A stretch of DNA of 36,636 bases, from NCBI GenBank assembly GCA_937995755.1, contig CALKJD010000057.1, forward strand, positions 1 through 36,636, read 5' to 3'. This DNA comes from an uncultured Saprospiraceae bacterium. Its GTDB lineage: Bacteria; Bacteroidota; Bacteroidia; Chitinophagales; Saprospiraceae. The notes beneath the pieces were generated by a model, which was given only the letters and a program-made list of their open reading frames with translations, was not told the DNA's origin and did not search any database. Positions 25,856 through 36,200 of the stretch are shown one piece after another. A program made the translations under genes and the position numbers. Within the stretch, counting starts at the first letter, position 1. Every line of letters begins with the position of its first letter.

Positions 25856-26953
25856 ATGTCTTCATTTTTTTCTTCAAAGCATAGATATAAGTACCTCTGG
25901 ATCACTCTAGGTGTGGCATCTCTGCTTGTAAATCGTATATTGACTACAGCTCCAGATTGGGTAGATCGCTATTATTTTAGAGGTGTGTTTCAAGGGTTTC
26001 GCTGGGTATATGACCATACTTTGGGATATCTTCCTATACCCATGGTGTATATCACTTTGATTGTATTTATAGTATGTGCCGCTAAGGTTTTTACCAAGAT
26101 GATTGATCAAACCAAGGCTGGCCGCTGGCTGGTTGGGATCAGTGAAGGCCTTTTAGGATTATTAGCTTTTGCAGGTGGTGCGATCTTTTTCTTTTATGTA
26201 CTCTGGGGATATAACTATAATAGACCAGATATATATAAAGATCTAAAAATGAGGCAGCAAACCATTGATAGTGTCTACCTTATCAATGAAATAGATCGTG
26301 TTACTGAGGAGTTGGTTGTCGCTAGATCTGCAGTCTCTCTGGATAGTTCAAAAGCAATCAATGAACAAGATATTCCAGACAATCTAGAGACCTTGATTCG
26401 CAATGATTTAGAAGACTTATTAGAGAGTTGGGGAGTACCTACCTATGGAAGAGTACGTGTAAGAAAGTTAGCTCCTAAAGGAATACTGTTGCGATTTTCG
26501 ACGGCTGGGGTATATGTGCCTTATGCATTAGAGGGACACATAGATGGTGGCTTGCATCCGATACAATGGCCATTTACTATGGCGCATGAGATGACTCATG
26601 GATATGGATACGGCGATGAAGGGACATGTAATTTCATTGGATACTTGGCTTGTATGCGATCTGAGAACGAGGTGATTCGATACAGTGCCATCAGAGCATA
26701 TTGGAGATATCTAATGTCTGATCTAAAGAAGTTAGACAAAGATTTATATCGAAAGCATATGATAAACCTACCAAGAGCCATCAAAACAGATATAGGTGCG
26801 ATTATTAAATATATGGATCGATATCCAGACATTATGCCTGCCGTTAGAGACAAGGTATATGATAGTTATCTAAAATCACATGGCGTCAAAGCTGGACTAG
26901 CGAACTATAGTCACATGATTAAGTACATGAAAGCGTATAGGGAGAGAGAGTGA
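25856..26953 (+). CDS. DUF3810 membrane protein with zincin-like HExxH motif
   Basis: The 365-residue protein has hydrophobic segments at about 14-30, 61-79 and 93-117, then a large domain with HEMTHGYGYGDEGTCNF (His244, Glu245, His248; acidic GDEG at 253-256). The overall pattern is that of the Bacteroidota family DUF3810. The HExxH plus a downstream Glu suggests a zinc metallopeptidase of the gluzincin kind, anchored in the inner membrane with the catalytic part probably outside; this is inference, as the family has no established function to my knowledge. The ATG at 25856 begins a plausible cytosolic N-terminus (SSFFSSKHRYKY). It is divergent from the YfiT-like gene, and a small gene follows 30 bases later. 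Confidence 0.88.
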   Translation: MSSFFSSKHRYKYLWITLGVASLLVNRILTTAPDWVDRYYFRGVFQGFRWVYDHTLGYLPIPMVYITLIVFIVCAAKVFTKMIDQTKAGRWLVGISEGLLGLLAFAGGAIFFFYVLWGYNYNRPDIYKDLKMRQQTIDSVYLINEIDRVTEELVVARSAVSLDSSKAINEQDIPDNLETLIRNDLEDLLESWGVPTYGRVRVRKLAPKGILLRFSTAGVYVPYALEGHIDGGLHPIQWPFTMAHEMTHGYGYGDEGTCNFIGYLACMRSENEVIRYSAIRAYWRYLMSDLKKLDKDLYRKHMINLPRAIKTDIGAIIKYMDRYPDIMPAVRDKVYDSYLKSHGVKAGLANYSHMIKYMKAYRERE

Positions 26954-26983
26954 ATGTATTACTAGATATGGATAAATGAAAAT

Positions 26984-27184
26984 ATGGATTCGATAATGGA
27001 AGCTTCAATCATATGGAATAAACATCCAGAAAATGTAAGGTTTTGGTATTCAAGCTGGAAGGAAGAAACCATTTATCTGAGGATTAATAATTTTCCTGAA
27101 GAATCATTATATACTCTTATTTCAAAAAGTAAAATCGTGGATATTAATGACTTACCTGAAGAATGGATCATATCATTGCGATAG
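26984..27184 (+). CDS. Small hypothetical protein
   Basis: The 66-residue frame lies 30 bases after the DUF3810 gene on the same strand and may be co-transcribed. It is rich in aromatic and acidic residues (IIWNKHPENVRFWYSSWKEE, then LRINNFPEESLYTLI and LPEEWI), has no signal peptide or Cys, and looks like a compact alpha/beta protein rather than a random translation: Trp and Phe are regularly spaced and hydrophobic residues alternate. I know similar short FPEEPLYTL-like proteins only as uncharacterised ones. An alternative start is the ATG at 26996. Confidence 0.55.
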   Translation: MDSIMEASIIWNKHPENVRFWYSSWKEETIYLRINNFPEESLYTLISKSKIVDINDLPEEWIISLR

Positions 27185-27273
27185 TATCAAATCGGTAAGG
27201 CGATGTATTCGAGTAGAGATTGATTTATCTATGCCTAATTTATTGTTGGAGTGATACACCTGATTTACACTTC

Positions 27274-27984
27274 CTACAACCAATCCAAAGCTTTATTCCT
27301 AACCTTTGGTTTTTCGACATTGTCCAATAGGTTGATAATGGTTTGATTGAGTTGGTCTATGGCTAATTCAATTTGCCATCCATCTCGATTTCGCGGCTCT
27401 ACATAATTAGATAATCCTCTAAGTTGCACGTGTTGGATATCCATATTCTTGCAAGCATAGTGGAATCCAGCGCCTTCCATCGTTTCTATATCGGCTTGAT
27501 ACTTGGCTAGGATTCGATCGATGCTTTCTTGTGTACCATGGACTTTATTGACAGTGAGTGCTTTTACTTCTTGAATATCGAAGCTGTATTTTAGTCCATC
27601 ATTAACTAATGCACCATCTGTGTAAGGATATTTATTTTTGGCTTCGAGCTCTAGGTCGTATACATCGGTAAATGATCCGTCGGCCTCTTCGACTCCTATA
27701 TCTGCAAATCTATCACTCGTGACATGTACCACAGAGCCCAATTGTAAGTCTCTGTTATAACTGCCGGCGATCCCTGCATTGATGGCTAGATCTAGATTAG
27801 GCGCTTCAGTAAACCTTGCCATAGCAAATGCTGTTTTCATAGCACCGATACCAGTAATTAATGGGTGGATCTCATGTCCTTTATACTCGAAATGGAAGAA
27901 AGATGCTTTGCGACCTTCTGACTCAAGGTGCTGTAGCAATGGATCTATCTCAAATGAAGTGGCAGCTATGATGGCGATTTTCAT
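27274..27984 (-). CDS. mqnB: Futalosine hydrolase (menaquinone biosynthesis)
   Basis: The 236-residue nucleosidase belongs to the MTA/SAH nucleosidase-like phosphorylase superfamily. It splits futalosine to dehypoxanthine futalosine and hypoxanthine in the alternative menaquinone pathway. Diagnostic segments are the N-terminal KIAIIAATSFEIDPLL, the glycine-rich NAGIAGSY, LGSVVHVTSDRFADIG, the catalytic METMEGAG-type segment (IETMEGAGFHYAC) and LSNYVEPRNRDGW, the last being characteristic of MqnB rather than MtnN. Start ATG 27984; the frame is open 19 codons further upstream, but that part contains no conserved features. A probable promoter is at 28038-28066. The gene is convergent with the small hypothetical gene and divergent from recQ. 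Confidence 0.9.
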   Translation of the reverse strand: MKIAIIAATSFEIDPLLQHLESEGRKASFFHFEYKGHEIHPLITGIGAMKTAFAMARFTEAPNLDLAINAGIAGSYNRDLQLGSVVHVTSDRFADIGVEEADGSFTDVYDLELEAKNKYPYTDGALVNDGLKYSFDIQEVKALTVNKVHGTQESIDRILAKYQADIETMEGAGFHYACKNMDIQHVQLRGLSNYVEPRNRDGWQIELAIDQLNQTIINLLDNVEKPKVRNKALDWL

Positions 27985-28037
27985 GGAAGTAATTAAGATT
28001 TGAAAAATGAAGATAGATAGATATATGGAATTGGTCA

Positions 28038-28066
28038 CCAATATATGAATGAATCCAAGTTTTCAA
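28038..28066 (-). promoter_or_regulatory. Probable mqnB promoter
   Basis: On the minus strand TTG (28064-28066), 18 bases, then TATATTGG (28038-28045), 7 of 8 matches. The leader would be about 48 bases. Confidence 0.4.
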
Positions 28067-28070
28067 TTAC

Positions 28071-28098
28071 TTTAGGCACTGACAGCTATTTATATTTA
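28071..28098 (+). promoter_or_regulatory. Possible recQ promoter
   Basis: TTT (28071-28073), 17 bases, then TATATTTA (28091-28098), a 7 of 8 match. It lies back-to-back with the mqnB promoter, 5 bases apart. Confidence 0.35.
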
Positions 28099-28144
28099 CA
28101 TTACCTACCTTCACTCTCAGAAAGCAAATACTATTATTATTTCT

Positions 28145-30046
28145 ATGGCTGACATACATTCTCTACTGAAGCAATATTGGGGTTATGATACTTTTCGCCC
28201 ACAGCAAGAGGAGATCATTCAGTCTATTATGGATGGTCATGATACTGTAGCTTTGCTTCCTACGGGTGGCGGAAAATCTCTCTGCTTTCAATTGCCAGCA
28301 TTAGCGCTAGAAGGGAAAACTATAGTGATATCTCCTCTGATAGCATTGATGCAAGATCAGATAGATACCCTTAAGGAGAAAGGGATTCCTGCCATTGCAC
28401 TTCACTCTGGATTGAGAATGAGAGAGTTGGACACTGCGTATGATAACTTCATATATGGTCCAGCAAAGTTGCTTTACGTATCGCCAGAACGTTTAAAGTC
28501 TGATCTTTTTCAAGCGAGAATACAGAATGCTAATATTAGTATGATTGCAGTAGATGAAGCGCATTGTATTTCTCAATGGGGACATGATTTTCGTCCAGCG
28601 TATATGGAGATAGGAGAATTGCGAGAGCGATTTAAAGGTGTGCCTATCATGGCACTTACCGCTACAGCAACTAAGGCAGTAGTAGATGATATCGTTGGAT
28701 CTTTAGAAATGAAGAAAGCCAACATCTTTCAGAAGAGTTTTTCTCGTGATAATATATCATTCGTGGTCATCAAGACTGACAATAAGCGTAATGAGTTACT
28801 CTCGATTATGAATCGTATGAAAGGTAGTGGTATTATCTATGTGAGGAATCGTAAGATGACTAGAGAGATATCAGATCATCTTAATAGGTATAATTTCCAA
28901 ACAGAATATTATCATGCAGGCATAGGCTCTAATACTAGGGCCAAAATCCAAGAAGATTGGAAATCAGGGAAAACTAGAGTGATCGTATCGACGAATGCAT
29001 TTGGTATGGGCATAGATAAATCAGATGTAAGGTTTGTGATACATACCGATGTGCCACCAAGTATAGAGGAATACTATCAAGAAGCAGGAAGGGGAGGGAG
29101 AGATGGCGAGGCAGCCTATGCTATCACCATTATAAGTAATCAAGATATCTCTAAATCGATCAACCAGTTTCAAGAGAATTATCCCTCGATAGATTTTATT
29201 AAAAATGTATATCGCAAGATTTGCGTTTACCTTAAGATCGCTACAGGATCTGGATTAGAAGAAAGCTTTGATTTTGATCTGTTGGATTTTTGTGAAGTAG
29301 CTAAGCTGCCTATACTGAGGACGCTCAATGCCATAGATGCCATAGTAACGGATGGATGGTTTACGCTGTCTGATGGTTTTTATAGACCTAGTCAGATGTA
29401 TGTATCTACATCCAAAAGAGATTTCTCTGACCTAGTAAGTAAGGAGGACGAAAAGAGTAGAATATTGAGATTTTTACTGCGGAGATATGAAGGTCTATTT
29501 ATAGAATTTGTCAAGATAGATGAGCAAGTAGTAGCCAAGAACCTGAAGATGAGTAAAGCAAAAGTGATTAGTTATTTACAGCATCTTCATAAGGAGCAAA
29601 TCATAAAGTACGAGCCAAGAAAGACGATTCCCCTCATTACATTTTTACAAGCGCGACCACAGATAGATTCGTTTACTATCAATGTGAAGTTATATAATGA
29701 ACTCAAAGAGCGAACGAGTAACAGACTGAGCGCCATGGTGGAGTATCTTTCAGAAGAGAAATGTAGACAACGATTTATCTTAGAATACTTTGGCGAAGCA
29801 CAATCTCAAGATTGCGGAACATGTGATATCTGTCGTGGATCTAATATTTCTGAAATCGATAAAAAAACGCAAGAGCAATTAGATAAGCATTTGATACAGA
29901 GCTTGGAGAAAACACCTAGAATTAAACTATACGATTATCTACGGTTTTGGCCGCATAATAAAAGGAAGCGAATACTCACCTATCTACAGGAGAGTATGCA
30001 TGAGATAGGACTGCGTATGGATCAGGACTATATAGTCAAGATGTAA
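28145..30046 (+). CDS. recQ: ATP-dependent DNA helicase RecQ
   Basis: The 633-residue 3'-5' helicase acts in recombination and replication-fork repair. Motif 0 (YWGYDTFRPQQEEII, about 11-25), Walker A LPTGGGKS (38-45), Walker B DEAH (137-140), the aromatic-rich loop CISQWGHDFR (141-150), motif V/VI (STNAFGMGIDK and QEAGRGGRDG) and the RecQ zinc site (Cys540, Cys557, Cys560, Cys563) are present. A winged-helix region surrounds the zinc site. There is no HRDC domain at the C-terminus, which ends about 70 residues after the zinc site in a short extension; this fits the shorter RecQ paralogue common in Bacteroidota. The ATG at 28145 is the only sensible start. Confidence 0.95.
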   Translation: MADIHSLLKQYWGYDTFRPQQEEIIQSIMDGHDTVALLPTGGGKSLCFQLPALALEGKTIVISPLIALMQDQIDTLKEKGIPAIALHSGLRMRELDTAYDNFIYGPAKLLYVSPERLKSDLFQARIQNANISMIAVDEAHCISQWGHDFRPAYMEIGELRERFKGVPIMALTATATKAVVDDIVGSLEMKKANIFQKSFSRDNISFVVIKTDNKRNELLSIMNRMKGSGIIYVRNRKMTREISDHLNRYNFQTEYYHAGIGSNTRAKIQEDWKSGKTRVIVSTNAFGMGIDKSDVRFVIHTDVPPSIEEYYQEAGRGGRDGEAAYAITIISNQDISKSINQFQENYPSIDFIKNVYRKICVYLKIATGSGLEESFDFDLLDFCEVAKLPILRTLNAIDAIVTDGWFTLSDGFYRPSQMYVSTSKRDFSDLVSKEDEKSRILRFLLRRYEGLFIEFVKIDEQVVAKNLKMSKAKVISYLQHLHKEQIIKYEPRKTIPLITFLQARPQIDSFTINVKLYNELKERTSNRLSAMVEYLSEEKCRQRFILEYFGEAQSQDCGTCDICRGSNISEIDKKTQEQLDKHLIQSLEKTPRIKLYDYLRFWPHNKRKRILTYLQESMHEIGLRMDQDYIVKM

Positions 30047-30200
30047 AGAGAGCTTATTAATCCTAAAAAAACCTATAGCTACTGACAGGTTACTCAAAGT
30101 CAATAGTAATATTCGAAAATAGGATGGATATCCAAAAAATCTTATCTTAATGAAATTTTAAGACTTGAATAAATGTAATAAGAATACAACCATCATCCTG

Positions 30201-30236
30201 TAGGTGAACGTCTATATAATTAGACGCTAACCTATG
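30201..30236 (+). promoter_or_regulatory. Leader hairpin occluding the A2M start codon
   Basis: The leader can fold TAGGT (30201-30205) with ACCTA (30230-30234) and, inside, CGTCTA (30209-30214) with TAGACG (30221-30226), separated by a symmetric 3x3 internal loop and closed by TATAAT. The 3' arm ends in the A of the ATG. It may control translation of the alpha-2-macroglobulin gene, or may act at the DNA level. Confidence 0.45.
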
Positions 30237-33200
30237 ATGAAAAATATCTGTATGAACTATAAAACTATCCTTGGCCTGATCATAATGGCTACAATGCTTA
30301 TGAGTATGAAATCTTCTTCTGATAATTTTGATTTTCCTAAGGCTTGGAAAGAAGTAGAACAACTCTCTAAGGACAACTTACCTAAGTCTGTCATTGCTAA
30401 AGTGAATGAAATCGCCAAAGCCGCGGAAGATGAAGATAACCGTCCACAGCAGATCAAGTCAACTAGCTATATTGCTAGTTACAAGCTTAGAACGGAAGAA
30501 GATGGCTTAGATCAAGCGATCGACTATATCTCAGAAAAAATCAAAGAAAGCAAGTCTAGTGAAGTAGAGTCAATCAATAGAGTGATATTGGCGGACTTCT
30601 ATAAGCAATATCTTAGAAATAATGGATATCGTATAGCGGATAGAACCGCAGGAGTAGACAATGTATCTGAAGATTATAAGACATGGTCAAAAGCAACATG
30701 GATAGATAAAATTGCGGAACAATATACCTTAGCTATAAATGAAAGTAAGGCTCTAGATATTCCTGTAGGTGAATATGCAGACATCTTGGTGAGCAATGGA
30801 AAGTTGAAGGCTGATTACGATGATCTCGGAGATGACTACATTCCTACCTTATATATATTATTTGCAGAAAAGGCAATACAAGCATATCGAGAGATAGGCA
30901 ATTATAGTGATGGAGGAATTGGAGATTTTGCGATTTCCGATGCCACGTATTTTACAGATGGTGACGCTTTCAGTAAGTTGGAAATTAGCGACGAATCTTT
31001 GAAAGAGAAAGTACTAGTTACTTATCAAAAACTGCTGAAATATACCCATGGTAAAAGTAAGGACGCCTACGTCAGACAAGATCTGAATAGGCTACAAGTC
31101 GTAAATGAATTTGCGAAGTATGCCGATAGCAAAGTGGATTATATAGCCGCGCTTAAAAGATTATCTACTAATTATACATCAAGTGAATACGTTACAACTG
31201 TAATGTACAGTTTGGCTGTGATGCAACAGGCGCCATATACTAAAGATGGTAATGTAGTGGCCATGCAGATATGTAAAGAGGCGATGGCTTTACATCCTAA
31301 TTCGCAAGGTGCAGCGGATTGTCAAAACTTAATCAATAGAATAAAAAAATCTGAGATAACAATCACCGCGGAAGAAGTATATCTACCGCAAGATCCAATA
31401 CTATATCGTATCGATTACAGAAATATATCTACAGTCTATAGCAAGATTGTTAAGGTCGATCCTGATATGATGGATGATATGAACCAGAGAAATCGTGAGT
31501 CAATAAAGAATGCGATAGAAAAACTCAAACCACTCAAAACTTGGTCGACAGAGCTACCGACTAATGGCTTGTATACTTCACAAAGTACTGAAGCATATCA
31601 AGAAGGATTGCCATTGGGTAGTTATGTGCTAGTGATGTCTGATACGGAGCGATTTGATAATGCATATTTTCATGCAGTATTTCATGTATCTAGAATCAGT
31701 TATACACAAATAAACGATCAAGAGTTAGGACTTAAGTTTATCGTAAAAGATAGATTGAATAGTGATTTTTTAAAGAATGCAACTATAGATATTTATAAGA
31801 ATCAGTACAACTCTAAGGAAAGGAAAAGTGAAAGAATATTTCTATCTACTATCGATGTAGATGACAATGGAATGGCTTCGTATTTAGTAGAAGATAGAAA
31901 TCAAATATCGGTCGTGGTCCGAAATGGTAATGATATACTAGATCTACGAAAATATCATAATAGTGGAAGAGCATATTATGGAAACGTACATCACACAATT
32001 GAGTTTTTTACAGATAGATCTATATACAGACCAGGACAGGTAGTATACTTCAAAGGAATAGTGATGCAAAAAGATGCGAATCAAATTCCTTCTGTAGCAG
32101 CTAAACACCCAGTGATACTAACATTGAAAGATGCTAACTATCAAGAGGTAGAAACCGTATCGTTACTTACAAATGAATATGGTAGTGTCAATGGACAATT
32201 TACATTGCCTTCTGGTGGATTGACAGGTTCATTTACTTTGGACGCAGGATTTGGCCAAACGAGAATACAAGTAGAAGAGTATAAGAGACCAACATTTGAA
32301 GTGGACATAGATACGCTTACAACTGCATACGCTCTTGGACAAACTGTGGATTTGTCAGGGTCAGCTAAGACTTTCGCTGGATCTAGTATAGGGGATGCCG
32401 CTGTCTCTTATTCGTTATATCGTAAAACGATTTATCCATATTGGAGATACTATCGTGGCTTTGGTGCAGGAAATGAAGAGAAGGCATTGGTAGCTCAAGG
32501 AAAGACAATTACTAATACTCAAGGAGAATTTAACTTCGAAGTTGAGTTGGATGGCGGTGATGATTTAGATCTAAAAAGAAAGCCTAGTTTTCATTTTGAA
32601 GTGACTGTAGATATAACAGATATTTCTGGAGAAACAAGATCGAATACTTATACTTTGTACGCAGGTATTGCTCCTTATATACTGTCATTAGAGCTAGGAG
32701 AAGTCATCGATCAATCAGACTTTAAGTCAGTTGTACTTACGGCTAAGAATCATGCGCAGCAAGATGCAAAGTCTTCTGGTACTGTCCAGATTTATCAATT
32801 GAATACACCAGCAAAATATTATAGAAGTCGATATTGGGATGTGGTAGATACGACTATCATTTCGGATACTGAATACAGTAATGTATTGAATGATTATGGA
32901 TCACCAGATATACTCGATCCTACATCATGGAAGGTGGCTAAAAAAATACAAGAGTATAAATTTGATATAAATGGAAAAGGCAGTATCTCTCTCAATGAAA
33001 GTCTAAAAGCAGGTACTTACAAAGTTGTGGTGAAAGATGGAAATGATATAGAGATAGAACGAATCATCACCATTACTGATTTTGATAATGGTGAATTTCC
33101 AAATACTAAAAAACTATATTATAAAGTCGATCAGAAAAGCTATCAACCTGGAGATCAGGTTACGATTAGTTTTGGTAGTCCAGATAAAACTGTAGTGATG

Positions 33201-36200
33201 TATTCGATGGAGTCGTTTGGTACGAAGACTGACATTGCGCATTTTACAGCCAACAATACAGAAGAGCTGAAATTTGTAGTGAAAGATACAGATCGAGGAA
33301 ATATAAAAGTACACTTACAATATATACATGATAATAGAATCGTAAATGAGACGATTCATGTACCTGTAGATTGGTCTAGCAAAGATCTTAAGATTAGATA
33401 TGAAACGATTAGGGATAATATGCTGCCAGGCTCAGAACAAGAGTGGAAAATGATCATATCAGGAATGGATAAAGATCAATTGGCTGCGGAAGTATTAGTG
33501 AGTATGTATGATAGTTCGTTGGATATGTTTAAGCCACATGACTGGACTGCATCTTGGTATCCACTGTATAATAGTAAGATTAATTTCAGTACTTATGGTT
33601 TTAATGCTTTGATGCTTAATAACTCTAACTATCAATGGAATAGGGTAGAGAATGTATCACGCCCTCAGATTAAATATCCAAGGCTGATGGAGTTTTTGAA
33701 GCTGCAGAATTATGGACGTGGAATGATGAAACGGTCAGGAAGACCCATGGCGACTCAAGCGGCTCCAGCAATGGCAGAGGATGTGAATAGTAACGAAGAG
33801 TTTGAAACCTCGGTAGTTTTTGATTATGATACTTATGAGGAGAAGATAATTCGTGTTAAGAACCCTAACTTTGTTGAAGAAACGGAAATTAAAACTCCTG
33901 CTATTCGTAAAAATCTGAATGAAACTGTATTCTTTTTTCCTAGTCTAAAGACGGACAAGGATGGATCATTGATTTTCTCGTTTAAAATGAATGAAGCATT
34001 GACGAGTTGGAAGTTGCAAACTTTAGCACATACCAAAAATCTACAATTTGGCCTTGATAGCAGAGAAGTAAAGACGAGCCAGCCTCTTATGATATTTCCT
34101 AACAAGCCTCGTTTCTTGAGACAAGGAGATGAGATAGAAATAACAGCCAAAGTAGCTAATCTTTCGAAACTAGTTCAGATTGGAAAAGCAGAAATAAAGT
34201 TTTTCGATGCCTTGACTATGGAAGATGTGACTGATCAGTTTATCAGTGGAAGTAATAGTGCAGCATTCACAATGGATGCTGGAAATTCGGATGTGGTATC
34301 ATGGAAATGTAACATACCATCTGATCTACAGACGGCAATCATGTACCGTATCACTGCACAGTCTGCAGATCATACTGATGGAGAAGAAAATACGGTAGCA
34401 TTACTAAGCAATAGGCAGTTGGTTACAGAGACGATCCCTATGCATGTCAAAGGTGGCGAGGAAAAGACATTCACAATGCAATCTCTTTCTGATAAGAGCA
34501 AAACTGCTGATCCATTTAAATATACGGTAGAATTGACCTCACACCCTGTATGGTATGCAGTGCAGGCGCTTCCATACATGATGGAGTATCCTCATGAATG
34601 TACAGAGCAGATCGTCAATAGGTATTACTCTAATGCATTAGCGAATACGGTAGCTAATGCACATCCTAGATTACGTAATGTATTTGACAGATGGAAAGAC
34701 ACAGATAGCGATGCCTTATTATCTAATCTCAGTAAAAATGAAGAGTTGAAATCTGCATTGCTGGAAGAGACACCTTGGGTAAGAGCAGCACAATCGGAAG
34801 AAGCACAAAAACGAAATATAGGATTGTTATTTGATCTTAATCGTATGTCTAATGAAATGAATCAGACATGGCGTATGCTAGAGCAGAGACAAATGGCTAG
34901 CGGTGGATTCCCTTGGTTTCCAGGCGGTAGAGACAGTTGGTATATCACTCAATACTTATTAGAAGATCTTGGTCATCTGAGACAATTGGGAATAGAGGAT
35001 TTTAAAGATGCAGGATTGATTACTAAAGCGGTCGAGTATATCGATGCTAGACTGCTAGAGCAATACGAGATTAAGAAGGATGATAAAGGTGGCGCCTATC
35101 TTACTCATATGGTGGTACATTATATGTATGTAAGAAGTTTCTTCCCAAATGTGTCAAAGAGTGCTTCGCTACAAGAGGCATTAGACTTTTATCATGGTCA
35201 AGCGAGATCTCATTGGAACAAGAAAGGAATCTATCAGCAGGGAATGATGGGACTAGCATTTCATAGAGAAGGTATAGAGGAAGAGACTGTTGCGAAAATA
35301 AAATCTTCGCTCAAAGAAAGGGCCTTAAGCAATGATGAATTGGGTACCTACTGGCGTACTGATAATGGATTTTATTGGCACCAACTTCCTATCGAGACAC
35401 ATGCATTACTTATGGAGTTTTTCGCTCTAGTAGATGATGATGCAGACTTTGCTGAAAATACAAAAATATGGTTGCTCAAGCAAAAGCAAACAACCAATTG
35501 GAAAACGACGAAAGCTACGTCAGCTGCGATCTATGCCTTATTACTTAATAAGGATAAGAAGATATCAGATTGGGTGATTGAATCTGAAATGGTAGAAATG
35601 AAAGTAGGTGGTAATAAGATAGTGATCGATAAAGGATCTGTAGAAGCCGGTACAGGCTATTACAAAAAATCATGGAACGATGATCAGATCAAATCTGAAA
35701 TGGGGACTATAGAGCTTAGCAATCCGAATGAAAGTGTAGCTTGGGGAGCGGCATATTATCAGTATTGGGAACAGTTAGATAAGATCAAATCTTATGAAGA
35801 TAATCCACTCACTATACAAAGAGATATCTATAAGATAGAGATGACCGACCAAGGTGAGAAAGCTGTGATTGTCAATGTAGACGATGCAGTAAATACAGGA
35901 GATAAAATCCGAGTAAGACTCAAAGTAGTAGTCGATAGACCTATGGAATATGTTCACCTTAAGGACATGAGAGCTTCAGGAATGGAGCCTGTAGATGTCA
36001 TTAGTAAGTATAAGTGGCAAGATGGATTAGGCTATTACCAAAGTACTAAAGACTTGGCGACGCACTTCTTTATCAGTTATCTGCCAGTAGGAACTTATGT
36101 ACTTGAGTACGATATGAGAGCGAGTATTCCAGGATCATTCTCTACCGGCATAGCTAATATTCAAAGTATGTATGCTCCTGAGTTTGGAGCTCATAGTGAG

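Noticed and set aside
27274..28041. MTA/SAH nucleosidase (mtnN), or a nucleoside phosphorylase of the arsenosugar pathway
   Set aside because: The NYVEPRNRDGW and SDRFADIG segments fit futalosine hydrolase better, and the gene is more than 2 kb from arsS with an oppositely oriented gene between.
30147..30457. Two minus-strand frames at the start of the alpha-2-macroglobulin gene
   Set aside because: They are antisense to the signal peptide and N-terminal region of a well-supported gene and show no protein-like features.
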